Positions 16,621 to 26,523 of a stretch of DNA of 64,000 bases are shown piece by piece. Both the position numbers and the translations under genes were made by a program. Source of the stretch: Streptococcus oralis (lineage in GTDB: Bacteria; Bacillota; Bacilli; Lactobacillales; Streptococcaceae); NCBI RefSeq assembly GCF_019929345.1, contig NZ_JAHZPJ010000001.1:1-64000 (forward strand), read 5' to 3'. A model generated the notes under the pieces. It made no database searches. It was not told the DNA's origin and saw only the letters and a program-made list of their open reading frames with translations. The stretch's first letter is position 1. Each line of letters opens with the position of its first letter.

Positions 16621-17985
16621 TTATTTTCTAAATTTCCACTGGCTATAAATCCCAAAAACAAGAATCCAGATGGCAGAACCAACTGCCCCCATAAAGGTAG
16701 ATTCTTGTAAAAAGAGGGTTACAAAGACAAAGATAAAGAAGAGCATGGTTAAAGGATTTAAGAAACAATACTGAGGCATGAGGTAGCCATCCGCCATGAA
16801 GTCTTGTGACTTGCGGTATTTGAGATGAGCCACCATAATCAAGATATAAATCGCGATGTAAACACCTGATGAAGACGCCGTAATCAAAGCAAAAGCATCG
16901 GAAACGCCTGGCAACACATTGATAAAGGCAGCCAGAGCAATCAAGATTGCTGAAGCAATAATAGCATTTTGTGGAACATTATGGCGAGAAAGAGTATCTG
17001 CCTTGATTGCTTTTAAGAAGCGATTGGGTGAATCATGGGCAATCTGGTAAAGGTGTCGCCCTGTTGAATAGAGGGTTGAATTAAGAGCAGATGCTGCCGA
17101 CGTCAAAACAACGAAGTTAATCAGAGCTGCCGCCCACTTGATACCTGCTAGCTCAAAAACCGTTACAAATGGTGAATCTGAAGAAGCAAGTTCTCTCCAG
17201 GGAATGATAGACATAATGGCTAATAGGGCTCCACCATAGAAGAAGACAATTCGGAGGGGAATTTCCTTAACTGCTTTTGGCAAAACCTGACGAGGATTCT
17301 TCGTTTCAGAAGTTGTCACTCCGATAAATTCAATCATCAGATAGGCAAAAAATACCATTTGAAAGGCCATGACAAAGTTCATAACACCGTTTGGGAAAAG
17401 AGAGAACTGATCGCTGATATTTGCCAAACTTGCAGTACCATGCGGTGTCTCAAATCCAGTTAAAACCATAAAGGCTCCCGTTGCAATCATAGCTAAAATA
17501 GCCACAATTTTAACCATAGCAAACCAAAACTCGACTTCTCCAAAGAGCTTAACCGCAATCAGATTGACTAAGGCCAAAATCGTTAAAAAGACAATCTGAA
17601 TCAGCCAACTAGGCCAGCTAGGAAACCAAAACTGAACATAATGCGAAATCGCGGTGATTTCTGCCATACCGATAAAGACGACAGACAACCAATAAGACCA
17701 AACTGAGAAATAACCCCAGCCTTTCCCCAAATGACGGGTGATAAAGTTGATAAAGGTATGCTGTTCTGGATCCTGATACAGCATCTCCCCAACAGCCCTC
17801 ATCATCAAAAACATAAAGGCTCCTGTAATCATGTAAATCAGGATGATAGAAGGTCCAGTAAGGCTGATGGAGCGACCGGCACCTAGGAAAAGACCTGTTC
17901 CGATTGTTCCCGCAATAGCCATCACCTGAACATGGCGATTGGTTAATCCACGCTCCATCTTATTTTTTTTCTTATTTTCACTCAT
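16621..17985 (-). CDS. Amino acid permease, APC superfamily (CycA-like)
   Basis: The 454-aa integral membrane protein has about 12 helices. It begins with the AAT-family signature LTNRHVQVMAIAGTIGTGLF and includes the conserved FIGVTTSETKNPRQVLPKA loop. The closest familiar proteins are the D-serine/D-alanine/glycine permeases, though branched-chain or other neutral amino acids cannot be excluded. I chose the ATG at 17985 because TAGGAG precedes it by 5 nt. The alternative TTG seven codons upstream has no Shine-Dalgarno. Confidence 0.82.
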   Translation of the reverse strand: MSENKKKNKMERGLTNRHVQVMAIAGTIGTGLFLGAGRSISLTGPSIILIYMITGAFMFLMMRAVGEMLYQDPEQHTFINFITRHLGKGWGYFSVWSYWLSVVFIGMAEITAISHYVQFWFPSWPSWLIQIVFLTILALVNLIAVKLFGEVEFWFAMVKIVAILAMIATGAFMVLTGFETPHGTASLANISDQFSLFPNGVMNFVMAFQMVFFAYLMIEFIGVTTSETKNPRQVLPKAVKEIPLRIVFFYGGALLAIMSIIPWRELASSDSPFVTVFELAGIKWAAALINFVVLTSAASALNSTLYSTGRHLYQIAHDSPNRFLKAIKADTLSRHNVPQNAIIASAILIALAAFINVLPGVSDAFALITASSSGVYIAIYILIMVAHLKYRKSQDFMADGYLMPQYCFLNPLTMLFFIFVFVTLFLQESTFMGAVGSAIWILVFGIYSQWKFRK

Positions 17986-18012
17986 ATAGTCTCCTATTTT
18001 ATTCAAAAAACC

Positions 18013-18054
18013 AAAAAGGAGTTGAGCAAGGCAAAGCCTCTACTACTCCTTTTT
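18013..18054 (-). terminator. Rho-independent terminator after greA
   Basis: AAAAAGGAGT (18013-18022) pairs with ACTCCTTTTT (18045-18054), between the greA stop and the permease start. Confidence 0.75.
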
Positions 18055-18062
18055 CATTCTAT

Positions 18063-18545
18063 TTAGGCTGTTTTTTCAACCTTTAAGATTTTGACATCAT
18101 AGCTACCAACTGGTGTCTCGATGGTCGCTGTATCACCAGTCTTCTTGCCAATCAAAGCACGGCCAATCGGACTTTCATTTGATACTTTACCAGCAAAAGC
18201 ATCTGCACCTGCGGAACCGACGATGATGTAGACCTCTTCTTCGTCTTCACCAACTTCTTGGATTGTTACTGTCTTACCGATTGCTACCTCATCTTGGGCA
18301 ACAGCATCGCTATTAACAATTTCAGCATAGCGAATTTTTGTTTCTAGACTTGAAATTTGACCTTCAACAAAAGCTTGTTCATCTTTCGCTGCTTCATACT
18401 CACTGTTTTCTGAAAGGTCGCCATAGGAACGAGCAATTTTGATGCGTTCTACCACTTCAGGGCGTCGAACGAGTTTCAACTCCTCTAATTCTTTTTCTAA
18501 TTTTTCTTTTTCTTCAAGGGTCATTGGGTAAGTTTTTTCTGCCAT
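18063..18545 (-). CDS. greA: Transcription elongation factor GreA
   Basis: The 160-aa protein rescues backtracked RNA polymerase by stimulating transcript cleavage. The N-terminal antiparallel coiled coil (about 8-75) includes the acidic tip of the family ([17 protein letters not shown]). The C-terminal FKBP-like domain contains the [11 protein letters not shown] segment. I chose the ATG at 18545, which gives the standard length; an upstream TTG would add three residues. It is monocistronic, bounded by hairpins on both sides. Confidence 0.95.
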   Translation of the reverse strand: MAEKTYPMTLEEKEKLEKELEELKLVRRPEVVERIKIARSYGDLSENSEYEAAKDEQAFVEGQISSLETKIRYAEIVNSDAVAQDEVAIGKTVTIQEVGEDEEEVYIIVGSAGADAFAGKVSNESPIGRALIGKKTGDTATIETPVGSYDVKILKVEKTA

Positions 18546-18582
18546 TTTTCTCAACTTTCTTTTCTTAATTTGTTTTTAAAAC

Positions 18583-18610
18583 AAAATTATGTGGAAAACC
18601 ACATAATTTT
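18583..18610 (-). terminator. Rho-independent terminator after mltG
   Basis: A perfect 12-bp inverted repeat (AAAATTATGTGG/CCACATAATTTT) with a 4-nt loop overlaps the mltG stop codon and is followed by GTTTT on the minus strand. Confidence 0.75.
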
Positions 18611-20273
18611 AGTTTGAACTACTTGATTGGGTTAGTTTGCTATTGATATGTTCTGCAACGTTTTGATCGTGTTCTTCTTTGGTAGTTGCGAAGTACACTT
18701 TACCATCTTCGACATTGGCTACAAAGTATAAGTAGTCACTCTTTGTCTGATTTACACTTGCTTCGATGGCATCCAGACTTGGACTGTCTACTGGTCCAGG
18801 CATGAGCCCAAGGTGTGTGTAAACGTTGTATGGTGAATCAATCGTTGTATCAATTCCAGCGTCATCTGCTAAACTAATCTTTTGACCAAGTTTTCCTTGA
18901 GCATATAGGATAGCGATATTACTTTGAAGTGGCATACCGAGATTCAAGCGGTTATAGAAAACACCTGCAATTTTCTTTCGGTCTTCTGTATTAGCACCTT
19001 CTTTTTCAACAAGAGAAGCGATGCTGAGTAATTCATTGACTGTCAGATTCTTTTCTTTAATTGAGGCGTAATATGATGACATGGTCTTATCCATAGCAGC
19101 CACCATCTCATCAATCAAACTTTCAACAGTTGTGCTGTCTTTGATCGTATAGGTCGCTGGGAAAAGGTAGCCTTCAAGACGATAACGAACGCCACTATCT
19201 TTTGTTGGAAGACTTCCAAGTAGGTTTGGATACTTGGCTACTAATTGTGAGATAAAAGTCTCATCTTGAGCTTTTGCCAAGAAAGCATCCGCAGTAAGAG
19301 GTTCTTTAAATTCACCTTGAAGTTGTCCTACTGTTTGAGCGATTTGCTCTAATGTATAGCCTTCTGGAATTGTCAAATTTGCAAGAACAGGTGCCTGAGC
19401 TTCAGGAGTCCCACCTTTTTGCAATTCTTGAATCAACTCATCCGTACTCATACTCTTCTTCAAGTTGTAATAACCTGATTTTAAGTCTGCGCCCTTATAT
19501 TTAGCATAAAAGCTAAAGATAAGTCCATGTTTAACCAGACCAGATTTTTCCAAAGTGCTCCCAATTTCTTGAACGTTTGCACCGTCTGGGATTTGAACCG
19601 TTACGTAGTCCTTAGAGCTCGCATCAACAGGTTTCAAAGATTCTTGAACATAACCATAACCAAAGAAGCCACCAATACCTCCAAGCACTAGAAGAACTAG
19701 GAAAGTAAGCAAGCAACCTTTAGCTTTTGATTTCTTCTTTTTCTTAGCTGGTTTTGCCCCTTCGCGACGACTGCGACGAGAACGATCTGTTTGGTCACCA
19801 GTACCTTCGGTTGAGCTAGTTTCCTCATTCTCCATAAGCGGAGATACCGCTACTTCTACCTTATCTGCAGTCTTATACGAAACTGCTATCTTTGTTGTTA
19901 CTTCATTAAAAGATTTTTCATCTTCTTTAGGTTCTACTGATTCAATTCCAACTGGAGCAACTTTTTCTAGATTTGGATTTTCCTGTTCTAGTGATACCGG
20001 CTCACTTAGTTCAGAATCTCTGCGTGGTAACACAGTAGGAGCCTTTTTTAGAACGTCCCCTACAGAAGCTAAAGAATCACCAACCGCATCTTCAGTAGAG
20101 TCCTCTATTTCCAAATCAGAAAAAGTAGAAGGAGTATCATTCTGGATAGGAGGAACGAAAGTCGCTGCATCTTCCTCTCCAGTCCTCCGTTCTCTTTCTC
20201 GTGCTCTTTCTAAATCACGTAAAATCTGCTCTTTGAAGCTTAATTTTTCTTCTTCTCTTGATTTTTCGGTCAA
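18609..20273 (-). CDS. mltG: Endolytic murein transglycosylase MltG
   Basis: The 554-aa membrane protein cleaves nascent glycan strands and sets peptidoglycan chain length in peripheral growth. A long charged cytoplasmic N-terminus (1-186) is typical of streptococcal MltG. One membrane helix (187-208) follows, then a LysM-like region and the YceG catalytic domain with ASLVEKEG (419-426), which carries the catalytic Glu. The start is a TTG preceded by AGGAGG 8 nt upstream, and a TTGCTT/TATAAT promoter precedes it. Confidence 0.93.
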   Translation of the reverse strand: MTEKSREEEKLSFKEQILRDLERARERERRTGEEDAATFVPPIQNDTPSTFSDLEIEDSTEDAVGDSLASVGDVLKKAPTVLPRRDSELSEPVSLEQENPNLEKVAPVGIESVEPKEDEKSFNEVTTKIAVSYKTADKVEVAVSPLMENEETSSTEGTGDQTDRSRRSRREGAKPAKKKKKSKAKGCLLTFLVLLVLGGIGGFFGYGYVQESLKPVDASSKDYVTVQIPDGANVQEIGSTLEKSGLVKHGLIFSFYAKYKGADLKSGYYNLKKSMSTDELIQELQKGGTPEAQAPVLANLTIPEGYTLEQIAQTVGQLQGEFKEPLTADAFLAKAQDETFISQLVAKYPNLLGSLPTKDSGVRYRLEGYLFPATYTIKDSTTVESLIDEMVAAMDKTMSSYYASIKEKNLTVNELLSIASLVEKEGANTEDRKKIAGVFYNRLNLGMPLQSNIAILYAQGKLGQKISLADDAGIDTTIDSPYNVYTHLGLMPGPVDSPSLDAIEASVNQTKSDYLYFVANVEDGKVYFATTKEEHDQNVAEHINSKLTQSSSSN

Positions 20274-20304
20274 AAGTATTACCTCCTTGTTGACAATCCA
20301 TAAT

Positions 20305-20333
20305 ATTATATCTCAAAAATCGCAGAAAAGCAA
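20305..20333 (-). promoter_or_regulatory. Promoter of mltG
   Basis: On the minus strand TTGCTT (20328-20333) is followed by 17 nt and TATAAT (20305-20310), about 35 nt before the TTG start. Confidence 0.65.
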
Positions 20334-20353
20334 CCAACTAGGGCATTCCCTAG

Positions 20354-20857
20354 CTAGTTTTCTTTATTTTCAGGCTGCCAGACCATATCATACCACGTTT
20401 CCCCAGCAAAGCTTGACTGGGATATTCCTTCATTAACAAACCCATGTTTTTCGTAATAGGCTATAAGATAATCATGACAGGTCAGGTTAATGCCTTCTCT
20501 TTCGTGTTCCAAAGCGACTTCTTTTAAAGCCTTTAATAGTCTTTTCCCCACTCCCAAAGCTTGCGCTTCCTTAGCTATGGAGAGACAGGTCACAGAAATA
20601 TAACCTCCAGGTTGATGGCTATAGTCTTTTATTTCTTCTGTAAAGGACTGATCTTGTAGATGACGATATGGGACGACTGGGCCTTCAATATACCCAAGGA
20701 TACGTCCCTCCTTTTCAGCTACGAGAAAACTGGTCTCAATCTCACGTAAGTGCGCCTCAAAGACCGAACGAGGAATCGCTTCTTCAAGGGAAAAATTCTC
20801 CAGCTCTATCTCTAAAATTTGATCTAAATCCGAAAATCTTGCTTGTCTGATTTTCAT
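20354..20857 (-). CDS. GNAT N-acetyltransferase
   Basis: The 167-aa protein begins with the GNAT strand MKIRQARFSDLDQILEIE. It has the acetyl-CoA loop ALGVGKRLLKALKE and ends with YEKHGFVNEG. I chose the ATG at 20857 because AGGAGG precedes it and it overlaps the upstream GNAT stop by 4 nt. A farther ATG lies inside the neighbour's reading frame region. The substrate is unknown. It forms a tandem pair with the related gene upstream. Confidence 0.82.
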   Translation of the reverse strand: MKIRQARFSDLDQILEIELENFSLEEAIPRSVFEAHLREIETSFLVAEKEGRILGYIEGPVVPYRHLQDQSFTEEIKDYSHQPGGYISVTCLSIAKEAQALGVGKRLLKALKEVALEHEREGINLTCHDYLIAYYEKHGFVNEGISQSSFAGETWYDMVWQPENKEN

Positions 20858-21321
20858 ACTTCCTCCTGATAAAAAGGATTGGCCCAAATCAAATTCCATC
20901 CCGAAAATCTTGCGTACGAAGCTTCTGGCACTTCTTCCTCAACAAAGCCATTCATCTCAAAATAAGAGAGCAAGTCATCAGGACAAGTCAAGCGAAGATA
21001 CTCATACCCTCCTTCCACTGCCACTTGTTTCAAACTAGCAAGAAGAAGGGTACCCAAGCCTTGTCCGCGATGGTCAGGATGAATAGCAAATGATCTTATT
21101 TCTATCCATTTGGGATAAAGAGACTGAGCTTCTCCTAAAACATAGCCTAGGAGCCGATTTTCATCCCCAGCTACAAGAAAGGTACCCGCAGACTTGCGGA
21201 TACTCTCTTCTAAGGATTGGCGGCTAAGGGTCTCTTCTGATGAAGGATTGGCTTCTTCAACCGCCAACATTTCTTCTAAATCTGATAAGGTAGCTTGCCT
21301 TATAGTGATTGGAATTTCCAT
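20854..21321 (-). CDS. GNAT N-acetyltransferase
   Basis: The 155-aa protein is related to the next gene. It has TIRQATLSDLEEMLAVEE at the start, the acetyl-CoA loop HRGQGLGTLLLASLKQ, and LSYFEMNGFVEEE near the end. The paired genes probably arose by duplication and are translationally coupled (ATGA). They follow murC with a 9-nt gap, so they belong to a murC operon, but no cell-wall role can be inferred from that alone. Confidence 0.82.
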   Translation of the reverse strand: MEIPITIRQATLSDLEEMLAVEEANPSSEETLSRQSLEESIRKSAGTFLVAGDENRLLGYVLGEAQSLYPKWIEIRSFAIHPDHRGQGLGTLLLASLKQVAVEGGYEYLRLTCPDDLLSYFEMNGFVEEEVPEASYARFSGWNLIWANPFYQEEV

Positions 21322-21330
21322 CTGTTTTCC

Positions 21331-22665
21331 TTATTGGACGTTGCTTGTCAAGTTAGACAAGAGACGTTCAAATGAATATTCATAGGTTTGGATATCTCCA
21401 GCACCCATAAAGACGTAAACAGCATTGTCATGGTCTAGGAGTGGAGAAACATTTTCAACAGTGATAACCTGGTGTTTCTTGTTAATTTTATTAGCTAAGT
21501 CTTCTACTTTGACATCACCATGGTCCACTTCACGAGCTGATCCATAGATTTGCGCTAGGTAGACGGCGTCTGCTTGATTCAAAGCGTGGGCAAATTCGTC
21601 CAACAAGGCAATGGTTCTTGTAAAGGTATGCGGTTGGAAGATTGCCACGATTTCCTTACTTGGGTATTTTTGACGAGCCGCATCCAAGGTTGCAATGATT
21701 TCTGTTGGATGGTGGGCAAAGTCATCAATGATCACTGTATCATTGACAATTTTTTCAGTGAAACGACGCTTAACACCTGCAAAAGTTTTTAAGTGTTCAC
21801 GGACCAAGTTCAAATCAAATCCAGCTGTGTAAAGAAGACCAATAACAGCTGTCGCATTCATGATATTGTGACGACCAAAGGTTGGAATGTGGAATTGACC
21901 CAATTCTTGTCCACGGAAGTGAACGGTGAATGTCGAACCAGTCGTAGAACGAAGGAGATCGCTAGCTACAAAGTCATTGCCCTCAGCTTCAAAACCATAG
22001 TAATAGATTGGAGCATTGGCTGTGATCTTACGCAACTCAGGATCTTCACCGTATACAAACAAACCTTTACTAATTTGTTTGGCATAGTCGTTAAAGGCAT
22101 TGAAAACATCCTCTAGACTTGTAAAGTAGTCTGGATGGTCAAAGTCAATGTTGGTGATGATAGAGTATTCTGGGTGGTAAGGCATGAAATGACGCTCATA
22201 TTCGTCTGATTCAAAAACAAAATACTTCGCATTTTCAGAACCTCGACCCGTTCCATCCCCAATCAAGAAGCTAGTGTCTGTGATGTGAGACAAAACGTGA
22301 GACAGCATCCCAGTCGTTGATGTCTTACCATGCGCTCCTGCAACCCCCATGCTAACAAAGTCACGCATAAAGCTACCTAGGAATTCATGGTAACGTTTGT
22401 AGCTGATACCGTTTTTGTCGGCATAGGCGATTTCAACATTGTTATCTGGACGAAAGGCATTTCCAGCGATAATCTCCACATCACCTTGCAGGTTCTTTTC
22501 ATCAAAAGGAAGAATCGCAATCCCTGCCTGCTCTAGTCCACGTTGAGTAAAGTAGTATTTTTCAACGTCTGACCCTTGAACCTTATGCCCCATTTGGTGC
22601 AACATCAAGGCTAGGGCACTCATACCTGATCCCTTGATTCCAATAAAATGATATGTTTTTGACAT
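21331..22665 (-). CDS. murC: UDP-N-acetylmuramate--L-alanine ligase
   Basis: The 444-aa cytoplasmic enzyme adds L-alanine to UDP-MurNAc, the first Mur ligase step of peptidoglycan synthesis. Motifs are the N-terminal Rossmann loop [11 protein letters not shown] (9-19), the ATP loop [12 protein letters not shown] (107-118), and the central [10 protein letters not shown] and DDFAHHPTE blocks. Length is standard. It sits between a small hypothetical gene upstream (11-nt gap) and two GNAT genes downstream. Confidence 0.96.
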   Translation of the reverse strand: MSKTYHFIGIKGSGMSALALMLHQMGHKVQGSDVEKYYFTQRGLEQAGIAILPFDEKNLQGDVEIIAGNAFRPDNNVEIAYADKNGISYKRYHEFLGSFMRDFVSMGVAGAHGKTSTTGMLSHVLSHITDTSFLIGDGTGRGSENAKYFVFESDEYERHFMPYHPEYSIITNIDFDHPDYFTSLEDVFNAFNDYAKQISKGLFVYGEDPELRKITANAPIYYYGFEAEGNDFVASDLLRSTTGSTFTVHFRGQELGQFHIPTFGRHNIMNATAVIGLLYTAGFDLNLVREHLKTFAGVKRRFTEKIVNDTVIIDDFAHHPTEIIATLDAARQKYPSKEIVAIFQPHTFTRTIALLDEFAHALNQADAVYLAQIYGSAREVDHGDVKVEDLANKINKKHQVITVENVSPLLDHDNAVYVFMGAGDIQTYEYSFERLLSNLTSNVQ

Positions 22666-22676
22666 GCTTTTCTCCC

Positions 22677-23288
22677 CTACTCAGTAATTCTTGTCAGATT
22701 CAACTCTTGGGCAACCTGACGTTCCTGTTCTGTTTGCTTATTCTTTTTATTATAGATTTGACTCTTCTTTAGAAAATCATAGTTGTTCTTTTTAGCTTTT
22801 CCCGTTTTGGTTTTCGGAGTTGGATTCGCCACTTGGCCAACCTCCTCAGCTAAGATATAGTGAGACTGGCTCAAGTTTTTACTAAATTTGGCAAACTCAC
22901 CTGGATTTTCCTTTTGAAATAGTGCTGTTGGTTGGTTTCCTTGTCGAACAAGTGTTGAACCATTGTGTCGTCTGGTATGACTAACATCCTGAGTCAAATA
23001 TTTAGCTGAACGTTTCTTCTTTAAGTCCGCACGCGCCTCTTCTCGAGCCAATTCAGCATACGTTTTCTCAACTTTTTTAGGTTCTGGGCTTGGCTTTGAC
23101 TCCTGATTAACCACTGGAGAAACTACGGTTTCTTCTTCATTGATAGGAGACCATTCCAAATAGTTCTTATCGCGGTAATCACCTTTGATATTGCTAATAA
23201 AGTCTGACTCATCGTACAAGTCCATGACTGGCATTTTGGTCAGCATGATCTCATCATCTGACACCAATGGAAATCGATCTTGTTTCAT
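22677..23288 (-). CDS. Hypothetical protein of the murC operon
   Basis: The 203-aa protein is hydrophilic, highly charged and rich in Lys, Glu and Gln, with no signal peptide or membrane helix and no motif I recognise. It is likely to be largely disordered or helical. It is conserved in position, by my recollection, between the SNF2 helicase gene and murC in pneumococci. The function is unknown. The gap to murC is 11 nt and to the helicase gene 47 nt. Confidence 0.7.
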   Translation of the reverse strand: MKQDRFPLVSDDEIMLTKMPVMDLYDESDFISNIKGDYRDKNYLEWSPINEEETVVSPVVNQESKPSPEPKKVEKTYAELAREEARADLKKKRSAKYLTQDVSHTRRHNGSTLVRQGNQPTALFQKENPGEFAKFSKNLSQSHYILAEEVGQVANPTPKTKTGKAKKNNYDFLKKSQIYNKKNKQTEQERQVAQELNLTRITE

Positions 23289-23335
23289 TTTGTATTTCCT
23301 TTCAACACTTCATTATAGCGTATTGTCTTGATTTT

Positions 23336-26300
23336 TCAAGTGCTGGCTTCAGAAATTCCCAAAATTTCACGAATTTCTGCCAGACTGAGACTCGCACGCG
23401 ACTCTGTACCATCTAAAACTTGGGAAACCAAATGTTTCTTTTGTTCTTGAAGTTCTTGGATCTTTTCTTCAATGGTTCCCTTGGTAATCAATCGATAGAC
23501 CTCAACCATCTGCTCCTGCCCCATTCGGTGGGCTCGTCCGATAGCCTGAGCTTCGACAGCGGGATTCCACCAGAGGTCAACCAAAATAACCGTATCAGCT
23601 CCCGTTAGATTAAGACCAACACCACCCGCCTTAAGGGAGATGAGAAAGGTATCTCTCTCCCCTTGGTTAAAGGCCTTGGTCATCTCCTGTCTATCTTGAG
23701 CAGGAGTTGATCCCGTGATTTTGAAGGAGGTTAAGCCCAATTCTGGGAGTTCTTGCTCGATTTTTTCCAACATTCCTTTGAACTGGGAGAAAATCAAGAC
23801 CCGATGCCCACCATCAGCCACTTGTAGCAATAAATCTCGAAGGATATCCAATTTACCACTGGCTCCCTGGTAATCGTCCATAAAGAGAGCTGGCGTATCG
23901 CAGATTTGACGCAAACGCATGAGGCCAGATAAGATTTCTACCCGACTTCTCTGGAATTCTTGGTCAGTCACTTGCGCTAGGCGGTCTCGCATCTGTTGCA
24001 GCTGGGCCAGATAGATAGCCTTCTGTTGGTCTTCCAGTTCATTTTTATAGACGACTTCGATTAAGTCAGGTAGTTCTGTTAGGACTTCTTCTTTCTTACG
24101 CCTCATGACGAAGGGCTTGATAAACTGCGCGACTCGGTCAGCTGGCAATTTCATAAACTCCTTTTTACTTGGCAAGAGCCCTGGAAACACAATTTGAAAG
24201 ATAGACCACAACTCTCCTAAATGATTTTCAATGGGCGTACCTGACAAAGCAAAGACTGCTGGCACCACAAACTGGCGCAAACTCTGAGCAATCTTGGTCT
24301 GGGCATTTTTCATGACCTGGGCTTCATCTAAGAAGAGAAAATCAAAAGCCATCTCTTGATAAAGCTCGCTGTCTTGACGAAAGGTTGCATAGCTAGTTAC
24401 ATAGATTTGGTGATTTTCAGAAAGAATCGCTTCTCGATTCGCTTTCAAACCATGAACGACAGCCAAATCCAACTGTGGGGCAAATTTTCTAAATTCATCT
24501 GCCCAGTTGTAAATCAAACCTGACGGCGCTAAAATCAAGACTCGACTATCTTCTGTCACCTGACTCGTCAAAAAAGCGATAGTTTGCAATGTTTTTCCCA
24601 GTCCCATATCATCTGCCAGAATGCCACCAAAACCATAGTGATGAAGCATCTGGAGCCAACGAACACCCTTTTCCTGATAGTCTCTCAAACTCGCCTGCAC
24701 CCGTATATCTCCCAAAGGAAAATCCTCTGGATGGGTCAAATCATGAGCTAAATGCTGAAATTCTTCCGAGAAGGAGATCCTACCTCGACCTTCAAAAAGC
24801 TGAGAAAGACTATAAGCCAGAGATTTTCGCGCTTGAAAAGAACCATCTTTTAGCTCAACCCCCAGTTCCTGCATATTCTGACGAATCTGCTTGGTTTCCT
24901 CATCAAAAAAGTACACTTGGTCAGAAGAACTGATATAGAAATCCTGATTGCTGGTCAGGGCTTTAAGAGCTTGATCAATCTCTTCTTGGGCAATCCCTTG
25001 GAAATCAAATTGGATTTCCAACAATCCTCCCTTGGACTCAATCTGAACCTGAGGAGCTTGGACGCTGTAGAGCTGATTGATTTCATCAGATAAGAAGACC
25101 TGACCCAATTTCTCAAAAGCTGGAATCGTATGGTGAAAGAAAGAAGAAACTGTTTCTGGCTTCAAAGCCTGTCTCCAAGACTGAAAATCAGCTTCAAAAC
25201 CAGCCCCTAAACAAACTTGAAATAGCTGGCTTTCCAAAACGGCATCGCTTGAAAATGGTAATTGTTCCAACTGTTGACGGCTAGTCACCTTAACATCTCC
25301 ATAGTCAAACTGGATATCTAAACGGATGCGGTCGTCATCCTCCTTATCAAAGTAAAAGATTGGTGAAAAGGGTCTGATTTGCAAACGCTCGGGGGCAGAA
25401 ACTGTGCCCAGCTGTCCAAACAAAGGCAGGCAGGCGGCTAGGCGGTCACGATCACTGTTGTCAAACTGGAGGCATTTTCTCCCTCTTTCCTCCTGAGGAA
25501 GCTCCTTGATTTCCTTTAGGAGGCTGATTTGTTTAGGGTTTAAGAGATAAAGATTCCCCTTACGAAAGAGAACCGCTCCCCCATAGAATACGTTAACTCG
25601 CTCACTTTCAGAAATCTCCATTTCAAAATAATCGGGATACTCCTGCACGGAAAAAGAGAAAAGGTTTGCTTCTGGATCTAAATCATGAAAGAGAAGATTT
25701 TCATAACTAGTAATCTGATGTTCGAAATGAAAATCTTCCAAATTCATCAGCAACTCCACTCCTTGCTCAAAAAAGGTCAGAGGGAAAAAGAGGTGACGAC
25801 CTTGATTGGGGAAAAAGAGGTCTTGACTCAGTCCCTCCTCAATCAAGCCACATAAAAAAGTAAGAACTTCTTGACTAGCTGTATCAAAAGCATCCCAAGA
25901 CAAGTCATTTTCATAGTGTTTCCCAATCATATATGGCTTTCGATGGACCAAGACCTTCAAAAAGAGAGGGATGTCACGAATGACATAATATTTTTGACTA
26001 TCAACTAAACCGATTCGGAGAGTCCAAAGGAGGCGATTGGTTCCAGCTTCTACCTGGCCTTGAGACGACAAAGTGTAGATTTTCTCTCTCTTCTGAGGTT
26101 GGATACGCTCCAAAAAACTACCACCAAAACTAACCTTGGTTTCGACCTCTTCTTGCTCTTCATGTCCTTTTTCTAAGACTTGTAAAATCACCTGGCCTTC
26201 TTCATCATTCTTCAGATAATGCTCGAGCGCTGCTAGGTGAACACAGTAACCTCTTTTTTGGAAAAAATCGCAAGCACAAAAAACCAGATCATCCTCTAAA

Positions 26301-26431
26301 CTGTAGCGCAAGTCTTCTCCCGCCACACGAGTATAGAGGCGATTCCCTTTTTCCTTGATAATCTCAATGTTGCCTGTTTCATAGAGTGCAACCCCCTCCA
26401 TGCGCAACTTTCCCGGAATCAATTTAGCCAT
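23336..26431 (-). CDS. SWIM zinc-finger SNF2-family helicase
   Basis: The 1031-aa protein combines an N-terminal SWIM zinc finger (CxC at 52/54 and CxH at 63/65) with a long middle region and a C-terminal SNF2 ATPase. The ATPase has the Walker A block ADDMGLGKTLQ near residue 608, a DEAQ box near 700, and the helicase motif VI region QAIGRAHRMGQ. Bacterial members are presumed DNA translocases that remodel protein-DNA complexes. The exact role in streptococci is unknown. No restriction or phage-defence partner gene is adjacent. Confidence 0.9.
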   Translation of the reverse strand: MAKLIPGKLRMEGVALYETGNIEIIKEKGNRLYTRVAGEDLRYSLEDDLVFCACDFFQKRGYCVHLAALEHYLKNDEEGQVILQVLEKGHEEQEEVETKVSFGGSFLERIQPQKREKIYTLSSQGQVEAGTNRLLWTLRIGLVDSQKYYVIRDIPLFLKVLVHRKPYMIGKHYENDLSWDAFDTASQEVLTFLCGLIEEGLSQDLFFPNQGRHLFFPLTFFEQGVELLMNLEDFHFEHQITSYENLLFHDLDPEANLFSFSVQEYPDYFEMEISESERVNVFYGGAVLFRKGNLYLLNPKQISLLKEIKELPQEERGRKCLQFDNSDRDRLAACLPLFGQLGTVSAPERLQIRPFSPIFYFDKEDDDRIRLDIQFDYGDVKVTSRQQLEQLPFSSDAVLESQLFQVCLGAGFEADFQSWRQALKPETVSSFFHHTIPAFEKLGQVFLSDEINQLYSVQAPQVQIESKGGLLEIQFDFQGIAQEEIDQALKALTSNQDFYISSSDQVYFFDEETKQIRQNMQELGVELKDGSFQARKSLAYSLSQLFEGRGRISFSEEFQHLAHDLTHPEDFPLGDIRVQASLRDYQEKGVRWLQMLHHYGFGGILADDMGLGKTLQTIAFLTSQVTEDSRVLILAPSGLIYNWADEFRKFAPQLDLAVVHGLKANREAILSENHQIYVTSYATFRQDSELYQEMAFDFLFLDEAQVMKNAQTKIAQSLRQFVVPAVFALSGTPIENHLGELWSIFQIVFPGLLPSKKEFMKLPADRVAQFIKPFVMRRKKEEVLTELPDLIEVVYKNELEDQQKAIYLAQLQQMRDRLAQVTDQEFQRSRVEILSGLMRLRQICDTPALFMDDYQGASGKLDILRDLLLQVADGGHRVLIFSQFKGMLEKIEQELPELGLTSFKITGSTPAQDRQEMTKAFNQGERDTFLISLKAGGVGLNLTGADTVILVDLWWNPAVEAQAIGRAHRMGQEQMVEVYRLITKGTIEEKIQELQEQKKHLVSQVLDGTESRASLSLAEIREILGISEAST

Positions 26432-26484
26432 AGTTACCCCTTTATCTTATCTTTTCATTATACCACATTTTCCCCTACGAAAAT

Positions 26485-26517
26485 AGCCTTCTAGGAAGAC
26501 TTTTCTCCTAGAAGGCT
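26485..26517 (-). terminator. Rho-independent terminator after patB
   Basis: AGCCTTCTAGGA (26485-26496) pairs perfectly with TCCTAGAAGGCT (26506-26517). The minus-side tail is ATTTTC. It lies 7 nt after the patB stop. Confidence 0.65.
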
Positions 26518-26523
26518 GGATTT

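Noticed and set aside
23336..26431. SNF2 helicase as part of a phage-defence system
   Set aside because: No nuclease, methylase or other defence gene lies nearby; it sits in a conserved housekeeping order with murC and patB.
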